Assembly (NCBI RefSeq): GCF_000372725.1
Contig: NW_005200170.1
Span: forward strand, 123,052 to 187,051
DNA from: Emiliania huxleyi CCMP1516
Taxonomy: Eukaryota; Haptophyta; Isochrysidales; Noelaerhabdaceae
Direction of reading: 5' to 3'
Length of the DNA stretch: 64,000 nt
Shown here piece after piece: positions 49,087 through 56,896 of this stretch (positions are counted from its first letter, which is position 1; each line of letters opens with the position of its first letter). The notes beneath the pieces are model-generated. The model saw only the letters and a list, made by a program, of their open reading frames with translations. It ran no database searches and was not told where the DNA came from. Position numbers and translations under genes: made by a program.

Positions 49087-50641
49087 TCACAAGGCGAGGC
49101 CCTTGGCGCTAGCTCGAGCGGCCGGGATGCTACATCTCCCCGTATCTCCCCGCCTCTCCCCACATCTCGAGCGGCCGGGATGCCGTGAGCGGCGCTGGTC
49201 AAAGAACGAGCCCGTCATCGGAAAGGTGGCCGCCATCTGGTCGAGCGATGGCGGTGGCAGCCGAGCCAGCTTGGCAACCTGTGAGTCGGCATTGGCCAAC
49301 CAACTCCCACTACCAGCCTCCCAACCCGAGGTGCCCGTTTTGAGTGATTTGGCGTGGCTCGCCTGGTGCGCGAGCACGGGCGCCGCGGAGAGCACGACCA
49401 GCTTGCGGCGCACCTGACGCGCGGAGGAGACATGAGCCGAGATGCGCCGAGATGCGCCGAGGGTGAGAGCTGATATGAGCCGAGGGCGACCAAGGTGAGC
49501 CGAGGGTGAGCCGAGGGGGAGCCGAGAGTGAGCTGAGAGAGAGCACGACCAGCTTGCGGCGCACCGGGTGGTCGCGCGGCACGGAGAACGGGACCGAGTT
49601 TGTCACGACCACCTGAGGAAGCGATAGGAAGCGATGAGCCCGTCACTCGCACTGGATCACTTGGGCGGGCGGGGCCCGAGGTTGGCCACGACCACCGTCG
49701 TCACGTCGGAGACGGCGATGATGCGGAGCGACTCCTCCGAGAAGATGCCGTGGGTGGCGACGGCGAAGACTCGGGCAGCGCCCGCCTCGAGCAACGCCTC
49801 GGAGCAGCGTGCGATTGTCTTTCCCGAGTCGATGATGTCGTCGACGATGATCGCGTCCTGCCCTCGCACCTCCCCGATGAGCTCCAGGTGCCTGATTATC
49901 CAAGCAGGCATGGCCTCACACCGACGCGTGCAATCGCGGAACCCCCGACGACCTCCAGGCGCCTCCGCTCGCTCCCAGACGCCTTGTGTGGCAGCAGCAT
50001 CGCCAGCGTCGGCGCAGCGCCCGCTCTCGGAGAAGCGAAGCGCGAGCCTCCTTCGCCCGACGCGTGCAGCTCCGCGAGCGAGTCGAAGAAGGCCTTTGCG
50101 AGCGTCACGCCGGACGCGTGCGGCGCGACGACCACCGGCCGCCGAAGTTGGCGCTGCGTGTGCAGGTAGCGCGCGGCGGCGGGCTGGCACGAGGCGGAGG
50201 CAAAGTGGCAGCGCGGCGAGAAGAAGCCGGCGATCTCCTCCTTGTGCAGGTCGAGCGTGAGCACGCCGTCGACGCCCATCTCCTCCAGCAGCGACGCAAC
50301 GTCCGCCGCCGAGATGGGAACGCGCGACGTGTGCTTGCGCGCCTGCCGCCCGTACGCGTAGTACGGCAGCACTGCGGTGATGCGCGCGGCGCTCGCGCGG
50401 CGCAGGCCGGAGACGATGAGCGAGAGCTCCACGAAGAAGCGGTTGACGCCCGCGCCGCCCAGGCACGCCACCACGTACGTGTCGCGCAGCCGCACGTTGC
50501 ATGGCAGGCGGAGGTGCGTTTCGCCGTCGGCGTCCTCCGCGTCAATGGCGGCGGGCGGAATGCCGAGGATGCCGCCTATCTCGTCGGTGAGGGACTCAGC
50601 GCCAGTGGCGGCGATGAGGACAATGTCGGAGGGCTCCGCCA
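49087..50641 (-). CDS. Ribose-phosphate pyrophosphokinase (PRPP synthetase) homolog
   Basis: Makes PRPP from ribose-5-phosphate and ATP for nucleotide, His and Trp synthesis. ATG 50641 opens MAEPSDIVLIAATGAESL. Family features follow: NVRLRDTYVV, RITAVLPYYAYGRQARKHTS (substrate-binding flexible loop region), GVLTLDLHKEEIAGFFS, RPVVVAPHASGVTLAKAFF, then in the next exon the PRPP-binding loop GQDAIIVDDIIDSGKTI, ATHGIFSEESLRII, and VTNSVPF in the one after. The end matches the family's VLSVAPLLAEAI type (LVVLSAAPVLAHQ, about 49400-49360). The divergent Asp-rich and pyrophosphate loops suggest a distant (class II/III or PRS-associated-like) member. Introns at 49413-49538 and 49610-49690 copy the following exon's start. 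The frame runs on about 85 codons past the usual end to a stop at 49087, so the true C-terminus is uncertain. Confidence 0.8.
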
Positions 50642-50836
50642 TGTAAAGATGTGAGCCCTGCCCCGTCTTAGCCAGCCGGCCGTCTCGCCCCCCCCCCCCC
50701 CCCCCCTTCACCACCGCCCCTCCTTCCAAAGCCCACCCTCGCCCTGCCACCGAGCACAACGCTGCTTGCTGTGGGTTCGAGCTCTTAGCTGTACGGGGCT
50801 GGTCCCTCACTTTCCTACCTACTACCTACCTGTGTG

Positions 50837-50863
50837 AGAGAGAGAGATTTTTAAAGACCAACA
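50837..50863 (-). promoter_or_regulatory. TAAAAATCTCTCTC-type motif, diverged copy
   Basis: On the minus strand GTTGGTCTTTAAAAATCTCT, about 200 nt before the pyrophosphokinase start, pointing into the gene. It resembles the fuller copies at 19441, 51129 and 51827. Confidence 0.4.
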
Positions 50864-51128
50864 AGAAATCACGACTTTCACAGTTCTTCTCCTGTGTGTG
50901 AGACACACACAAGGGGGCTAATGCCTAGCTAGATATAGCTAGGAGTTTAAATCCTTTTCTGCAGATTTTGGCGCGATATGCATTCAACCTCTGCATTCAC
51001 CCCCACTCCGGGTAGGAGCCCGAACATTGCTGCGACTCGCAATTGCAGTGATTTGGGCTCGGCAGCTTGTTTGTTAGCCCTCAGCCGAACAATTGCATGC
51101 ACCTGCACCTGCACATGTCCATGCACAT

Positions 51129-51159
51129 GAGAGAGATTTTTAGCAATACCAAACAAATC
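51129..51159 (-). promoter_or_regulatory. TAAAAATCTCTCTC-type motif, copy 2
   Basis: On the minus strand GATTTGTTTGGTATTGCTAA, then AAATCTCTCTC. Together with the plus-strand copy at 51827 it brackets the mobile-element relic as an inverted pair. It may be a promoter element or an element end. Confidence 0.4.
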
Positions 51160-51284
51160 AAGAGAGAGAATCTCTCTCTGAACAAATCTAACACTTGTTT
51201 TGTTTGTTGCCGTTGCACATGTGGACATGACATCCTCAACAAAACCTCGCGGAACCCCATGCGGGACCAGGAGGGTGCGATGAC

Positions 51285-51785
51285 GTGAATGAAATCAAGC
51301 TCTGGACGCCCCTCCTCAAGACCTCCTCGCCGGGCGTTGGCAACGCCTCGAGTGGCGGCACGCCCGCCTCCGTTGGCCACTCCTACGCCTTTGGTAACAC
51401 CGAAGAGAAGGCCCGCCGCCTAAACATGGGCTGCAAGGCGCGCGGGCAGCCCGGCCAACCCTTCTCCCACAAGACCGGCCACGGCTACGTCAAGGCGCAT
51501 CGCGGTTTCTACCACGACGCGATCTTTGTCAAGCGCAACAACTTCAACCTGCTGCTCCACGAGACGTTCGGCGGCGGCTTCTCGCCCACCGCCGTTCTCA
51601 AACTGCGCCGCCTCGCGCGCAAAGTCGCGCGCGGCAGCGTCGACCGCACGGCCTGCTCGCCCAAGTACTCGCTCTCTTTTATGTCCCACCATGCAGAGCG
51701 CATCTCTCTCTCTGTTGTGCGAGGCGTGAACCGCGCCATTCGCTCTCACCTGGCAACCCTGTCTGCACGTCTCGCGCGCGCGTGA
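51285..51785 (+). mobile_element. Relic of a mobile-element ORF
   Basis: 166-codon frame: HSYAFGNTEEKARRLNMGCK, PFSHKTGHGYVKAHRGFYHD, FNLLLHETFGGGFSPTAVLK, LRRLARKVARGSVDRTACSP and a basic end. It is the same kind of C-terminal module as the relic at 44.7-45.8 kb (shared FGNTE and ETFGG-type motifs) but clearly another subfamily. No transposase or reverse transcriptase is present. The flanks at 51129-51159 and 51827-51860 are inverted copies of one motif. Confidence 0.5.
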
Positions 51786-51826
51786 ACAGGGCTCCAGGCC
51801 CCAAATGACGTGTGAGTGTTAGATTT

Positions 51827-51860
51827 GTTTGGTATTGCTAAAAATCTCTCTCTCTCTCTG
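51827..51860 (+). promoter_or_regulatory. TAAAAATCTCTCTC-type motif, copy 3
   Basis: GTTTGGTATTGCTAAAAATC followed by CT repeats, about 320 nt before the CAMK-type kinase ATG at 52176, in gene orientation. Confidence 0.45.
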
Positions 51861-52175
51861 ACATCCTCAAAGAACTGGAATTTTCTGAAGTTGCTTCTTG
51901 TTGCCGACGAGCACCCCCTCAGTGGATAGGCCGCTCGGTGGCGCGGCAGCAACATCAGTGTCGGCGCCGTCGGCGCTTGCGTCGATGGCCGACTGTGAAG
52001 TGCCAAGGACGGCATCCCCATCGTATGGGACAGTAAGGAGTGTTGAGCGTGACATGGATGAAAGGAAGCAGGTCAGTGAAGCAGGTGAGACGCTTTGGAA
52101 CGTCCTGCTTAGCGACTCAACAAAGTGCGACGCCCTCGAGCACCCGGCTCTATTGCCAGCAGATATCCAGCCCCG

Positions 52176-53384
52176 ATGAACACCCACACGACCCTCTCTG
52201 CACCGCCAACCGCCGAGCGGCGGCGACGGCCAGCAGCTCCCGACTCCTCCGGCGTGGGCGCTCCCTTGGCCTCCACGTCAACTTCCTTCGCCGGTTACGA
52301 GATTGACTGGCAGCGCAAGCTCGGCTCTGGTTCGTTCGGCGCGACATACGCCGTCCGTGGCGACGACTCTGTGGCCGTCAAGGTCCTGAACCACAAGGCG
52401 ACCAAGCCTGAGATGGTCAAAATCGTGCGCGAGTGCGCCTGCCTCGAGCGGCTCGACCACCCCAGCGTCATCTCAGTGCTCGCCCACGGGCGCGTCGGCA
52501 CGGCTCTGTACTGCATCGTGATGGAGCGGTGCGCCGGCGGCGAGCTCTTTGACCTCGTCAGCTCCTTGCCGCTGCCGCCCGAGCACACCGCTCGCCGCAT
52601 CTTTTGCGAGCTCCTCGACGCCGTCGGCCACTGTCACTCGCGCGGCATCGCCCACCGCGACATCAAGCTCGAGAACGTGCTCCTCACCGAGAGCGGCGCC
52701 GTGAAGCTCATCGACTTTGGCCTCGCACACCAGTACGATCCGGCGCACGCAGGAGGCTGGGACCGGTCGACTCTGCTCACCGAGGTTGTCGGCTCGCAAA
52801 ACTACGCCGCGCCCGAGGTGTCGGCCGGCTGCGGGTACGATGGCTTCCGGGCGGACATGTGGAGCAGTGGCGTCGTCCTCTACACGCTCCTCGCAGGCAC
52901 CTTCCCGTACCACGAGTGCATAGCTCCTGTCGAGGTGGACGTGGAGGGCCTGCCGGCAGAGGCGGTCGGCCTAGTAAAGGCGCTGCTCGAAGCGGATCCG
53001 GCGCGTCGCCCGACGGCCAGCGTTGCGAGGCGCCACGGCTGGTGCACGGGCGCCGGGGGCGGCTTTGGCGCGGCGGACGAGAGCAGTGACGGCCTTGAGA
53101 GCCTCGCGCTCGACTCGTACCTGGCGACGCTCGATACGGAGAGCCTGGGGGTGGAGGACGCCGGCGCGCTCTGGGCGCTCGCGGCGCTGGAGGAGGGAGG
53201 GACGGGCGAGGAGATGAGCAAGGAGGAGGTCGAGCGGCGGCCCGAGCGTTCGTGCGGCTTTGGCAGCAGCGACACCTCGCGCAAGCGGCGGCGCGTGGAT
53301 CCTCGGCCATCCCTTCTCGAGAGCGGCTTCCGTCCCGCACACGTCTTGATGTCTGCTCGATGGCTGGAGGTGCAGGTGGCATGA
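52176..53384 (+). CDS. CAMK-type Ser/Thr protein kinase
   Basis: ATG 52176. A Pro/Ser/Ala leader precedes a complete kinase domain in one frame: IDWQRKLGSGSFGATYAVRG (glycine loop), VAVKVLNHK (catalytic Lys), ALYCIVMERCAGGELFDLVS (hinge), GIAHRDIKLENVLL (catalytic loop), VKLIDFGLAHQYD (DFG), GSQNYAAPEVSAG, RADMWSSGVVLYTLLAGTFP and LLEADPARRPT. The pattern, with Gly-Gly-Glu-Leu-Phe in the hinge and GSxxYxAPE, is that of CAMK/CHK1/SNF1-like kinases. The C-terminal 110 residues are acidic with a basic KRRRVDPRP stretch that may be a nuclear signal. The frame is open upstream to 52125. Another exon-like block (51898-52080) may be an upstream exon. Confidence 0.85.
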   Translation: MNTHTTLSAPPTAERRRRPAAPDSSGVGAPLASTSTSFAGYEIDWQRKLGSGSFGATYAVRGDDSVAVKVLNHKATKPEMVKIVRECACLERLDHPSVISVLAHGRVGTALYCIVMERCAGGELFDLVSSLPLPPEHTARRIFCELLDAVGHCHSRGIAHRDIKLENVLLTESGAVKLIDFGLAHQYDPAHAGGWDRSTLLTEVVGSQNYAAPEVSAGCGYDGFRADMWSSGVVLYTLLAGTFPYHECIAPVEVDVEGLPAEAVGLVKALLEADPARRPTASVARRHGWCTGAGGGFGAADESSDGLESLALDSYLATLDTESLGVEDAGALWALAALEEGGTGEEMSKEEVERRPERSCGFGSSDTSRKRRRVDPRPSLLESGFRPAHVLMSARWLEVQVA

Positions 53385-53455
53385 GAGAGAGAGAGGAGAG
53401 GGACTCGCTGAGAAGCAAGGTCCACGTCCAGGCTGCAGTACAAAACAGTACATGA

Positions 53456-53460
53456 GCGAG

Positions 53461-53509
<49 letters not shown>
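53456..53509 (+). repeat. (GA)n microsatellite
   Basis: About 22 GA units preceded by GAGCGAGAGC, in the spacer after the CAMK-type kinase gene. Confidence 0.9.
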
Positions 53510-53510
<1 letters not shown>

Positions 53511-53651
53511 TGCAGTGTAGTGGGCCGCGTACGGTTGGTTGCATGCTGTATCTTGTGTATTTACAAACGGGAAAGGATCTGAAAGGGGAGACCGCGACAT
53601 GCACGCGACGTGCAGGACTCTAGTCTCCGGCAGGGCTGCCACCACGGCCAG

Positions 53652-53870
53652 CTAGTACAGCTCGACCGGCCCCGTCTTCCTGTGGAAGCTCCGCGTCGGC
53701 CGCGGCCGCTTCCCGTGCGCGTGTTTGTCGCGCAACCGCTCGTGGAAGCAAGGCGCCGGAAGGCCTGCCGCCGCGCGGCTTACGCCGGCGCCCGTGCGGC
53801 GGTGTGCCTCGCGCCCAACAGGACGCATCCCTCGCCGCTGCCTTTGGGACTCCACCAAAAAGTCTCCCAC
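53652..53870 (-). CDS. Possible small basic protein, weak
   Basis: 72-codon frame ending in a basic tail (FHERLRDKHAHGKRPRPTRS, then FHRKTGPVELY and stop). The composition would fit an organellar ribosomal protein end, but no family is recognised and the upstream exon is not identified. It may be chance. Confidence 0.25.
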   Translation of the reverse strand: MGDFLVESQRQRRGMRPVGREAHRRTGAGVSRAAAGLPAPCFHERLRDKHAHGKRPRPTRSFHRKTGPVELY

Positions 53871-54042
53871 TCCCGCCTCTCCTCAAATCCACCAAGTCGA
53901 GCCGTCAGCTCTTTGTACCGCATGATGCAGTTACACGCACGCACGTGTATACTCAGTCTGTTGATCCGCATGGCTGAGCTCCCCCAACCCTCACAGTGAC
54001 GCGCGTCAATGCTCAGCCTCGGCCACTCTCCACGCGGGCGCG

Positions 54043-54550
54043 TCAGGCGGCCGCCGTGCGCCCCTTCTGCAGCTCCGCCACCTGGTCGAGCGCGTCGCCG
54101 AGCAGCCCCTTGGCCACGCCGAGGTCGCGAAGCTGCTCCACGCCGCCGCTCGCGCGCACCTCGGCGGCGTGGTCGGCCACGAAGCGGCGGCACTGCGCGA
54201 GGAGCCGCCCGTCGCCCGTCGTGTGCGCCGCCTCGAGCAGCGGCACGGCGCTCGCCGGCCCGACGCTCTCCTGCAGCGCCTGTGCGCAGAGCAGCTCGAG
54301 GCGCGGCACCTGGTACTTTTGCGCCAGCTGCCGCAGGTCGAGCGCGCGCCGCGCCTGCTCGCCCTCCCCCTCGCCGAGGTCGAGCTGGTCGGTGAGGAGG
54401 TAGCGGACGAGGGCGGTGAAGCTGGCGAGGTCCGTTTCGAGCACCGTGACCTCGGCGGCGTCGCGCTCCTTCATGCCGATGCCGAACATCGTCCGAAAGA
54501 ACACGGACCGCACACGCAGAGGTTGTTCTTGCTCACGTGCTCGAGGCGGA
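54043..54550 (-). pseudogene. Detached BTB-domain fragment of the second NHL-BTB copy
   Basis: It matches the C-terminal third of the NHL-BTB gene at 17860-18340: RSVFFRTMFGIGMKERDAAE, VRYLLTDQLDLGEGEGEQAR, KYQVPRLELLCAQALQESV, LLEAAHTTGDGRLLAQC, ending AELQKGRTAAA with a stop at 54043. It lacks the 2-bp insertion that disrupts copy 1 near 18167, but has its own 2-bp insertion near 54518 (CTCTGCGTGTGCGG against CTCTGCGTGCGG), which cuts the frame before the BTB strand. The NHL repeats are absent, and upstream is a minisatellite. The N-terminal half of this second copy is probably the fragment at 62430-63141. Confidence 0.75.
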
Positions 54551-54850
54551 CGGCGGCGGCGGTGACAGTGAGGTCGAGGGAGGCGGCAGCGAGGGCGACG
54601 CGGACGGCGGCGGCGGCGACGGCGGGGCAGAGGGCGGCGGCGGCGACGGCGGCAACGGCGGAGAGACTGGTGGGGCCATCTGGCCAGGAGAAAGAGGCGG
54701 CGGGGATGGCGAGGCCGACGGCGGTGACGGCGACGGTGAGGCGGAGGGAGGCGGCGGCGACGGCGAGGCGGACGGCGGCGGGAGCGACGGAGATGCGGAC
54801 GGCGGTGGCGGAGATGGCGAGGCGGACGGCGGCGAGCGAGAGGTTAATCT
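54537..54850. repeat. GAC/GGC-rich minisatellite
   Basis: Imperfect units near GGCGACGGCGAGGCGGACGG. Frames give Gly-Asp-Glu or Ala-Val repeats on the two strands. It abuts the broken edge of the BTB fragment. Confidence 0.7.
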
Positions 54851-55036
54851 CAGGTGGGGCGCCCGCCGGCCCCCGTCACGCGCGCATTTATAGCGGGGGC
54901 GTGATCGACGTGGGCAATTCGAGAGACAGTGGGGCGATGACTGGGGGGGCTCGGGCCGGCTCACTTGTCTGATAGACTTATGAAAAACTCAGACCGACTG
55001 ACAGACGTACGCGAGCCCAAGAGAGGGAGGTGTCCA

Positions 55037-56538
55037 TCACGGCACATCAGCGGCGCCGCCCCGTCTCGACCACCTCCCACGCACGTGCTTTTGGATCGAC
55101 ACGGCCGCCGCGTCCTGCTCTCGCGCCGCCCGCTCCCGCTTGAGCCGGTGCGCCCGCCCCAGCATCAAATAGCGCGAGTAGGAGAAGGAGGCAAGCGACG
55201 CGCCGAGCAGCAATCCGGCGGCGCCGCCCAGCACAAACTGCAGGGGCGTCAGAAGCTCCTATGGACCCAACCGCGCACACACCGCGTGAGTTTACCTCGT
55301 CCACTACCTGCGCCTGCGACCTCTCTGCTCGCCTCGCTCGTTCCCTGCACGCGCATTGCAAGCAGCTCGATGCGCCAAGCCCCCGCGAGGAGCGAGAGCC
55401 ACGCTTCGGCGAATTCACGCGCGAATGCTGAGTCCCCCGGGGGCTCGTCGGCAGCGGCAGCAGCGGCAGCAGCGGCAACGCTGCCGCCGAGGACGGCGGA
55501 GGCGTTGCTGCATTGAGCGCGGCCTAGTCGGACGAGGTCACCGAGCTGCGAGCAGTCGAGCCGAAAGCGGTCGGCGTCGAGGCCGGCCCGAAAAGGGGGC
55601 GCATTGACAAGCCGGACCTGAGCCGGGAGAGGGCTGCGTCGACGACGAGAAGGCACGGTCCAAACAATGAGCGGAGAACCGCTAGGGGCCACACACTCCG
55701 ATCCACATCGCAAACGACGCCTCTTGACACGCTACGTCGACTGGCGCGTCCGCATTCCTCCGGGCTGCGGCCACGGATGCGTAGGCATCGCAGAGGTCCG
55801 AGGTGTTCAGCGAGGACGACTCCATCAGCGCCTGCAGCAGAGGCTTAGGTCGGAGTGACCGCGGGCCAGTCTTGCTGCCAGGGGGGGGGGGGGGGTAGCT
55901 CGAGTGAAATGGTCATAGGCGTCGTGGGTATGGCTAGGGGGCTCACGGCGCCCACCGTCGCATTGAGCGGCCCCTCGAGGTCGTTCTGCGAGAGCGGCCA
56001 GTCCAGCGCGCCAGAGAGAGCCGCCGCGCCATCCGCGGCCCGTCGACCACAATACTCGCCGCCGTAGCCAACGGCGAGGGCGAGACACGCGAGCGTCAGC
56101 AGGATAGCCGTCAGAGCCGTGACGGCAACCAGCAGCAGGTAGACGCAAGCCTTGTAAGTGCCGGCGCAGCAAGATCCGCACCTCTGACCGCGCGAACTGC
56201 CCCGGCGGCAAGTGCAGCTGTCGAGGCACCGCTCCGTCTGTCCGTTGTGCGCGTAGATGGCCCTCCGCATCACGACGCCAAAGCAACAGACGAGAAGTAT
56301 GACGACTGCGCACACCACCACCGCCACCGCCGCGGCGGCGATGATTGGAGTCAGCTGTATGTTGAGCGGCGACGGTGGAGGCAGGAGCAGTGGAGGATCT
56401 ACCGAGCGGAGGCAGCGGTGGCAGCGGCATTTGCATGCTGGCCGGCATCGGAGGAGGGCTAAACGGGATGATGCTGGGATCCTCGTCCGGGTCCGGGCCG
56501 ACCCGCGAGCGGGCGATGGGCTTGAGACGGGACACCAT
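55037..56538 (-). CDS. Multi-pass membrane protein with C-terminal IQ motif
   Basis: Unnamed. From ATG 56538 it opens VSRLKPIARSRVGPDPDEDP and a Pro/Met-rich stretch; a join or frame change near 56390 then leads to transmembrane segment 1 (IIAAAAVAVVVCAVVILLVC). A Cys-rich loop (CLDSCTCRRGS, CGSCCAGTYKAC) and transmembrane segment 2 (VYLLLVAVTALTAILLTLAC) follow. Later exons give an outer loop with N-glycosylation-type sites (LEGPLNATVG, SSSLNTSDLCDAYASV, CSNASAVLGG), transmembrane segment 3 (FVLGGAAGLLLGASLASFSY) and a tail with an IQ-like calmodulin site (SIQKHVRGRWSRRG). Stop 55037. The topology recalls tweety/prominin-like proteins only loosely. Exon borders near 55850, 55640 and 55280 are inferred. 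Confidence 0.55.
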
Positions 56539-56896
56539 TGCTGCTTCCGGCAACGGTTACAGACAGGGGGCCACCCGTTCTTCAGCTCACAGAGACCTCG
56601 CGGGCGAAGGGCTGTGCTGAAGGCACAAAATATACGGCCCGGGCAAACCGCGGTCCGCGTGCTAGTCGCGGGCTGATTGACTGATTGGAAGGTGAAGATT
56701 GGTACGGTAAACATCTCCATCTGTGGAGGGAGGCAGCGAGCGCCAGCTGCTCCTGGAGTCTAGCAGTAACTAAGGCGGCTGGCGGTGGGCACACACACTC
56801 ACACTCACGGTGGGGCGGGGGGGGGGGTAGGGCGGATCGTACCATACCCCGCAAAAAGTCCGAACCCAGGAATAGAGCTCAGGGGCCGCGCGGTCA
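56539..56896. other. Divergent intergenic region
   Basis: Spacer between the IQ-motif membrane protein (minus) and the ankyrin-U-box gene (plus). A G run lies at 56816-56828. On the minus strand, ACTTTTTGCGGGGTATGGTA (about 56862-56838) resembles 19538-19557 upstream of the exostosin gene. Confidence 0.5.

Noticed and set aside
54537-54893. Gly/Asp/Glu-rich plus-strand protein
   Set aside because: Pure minisatellite translation abutting a broken gene edge.
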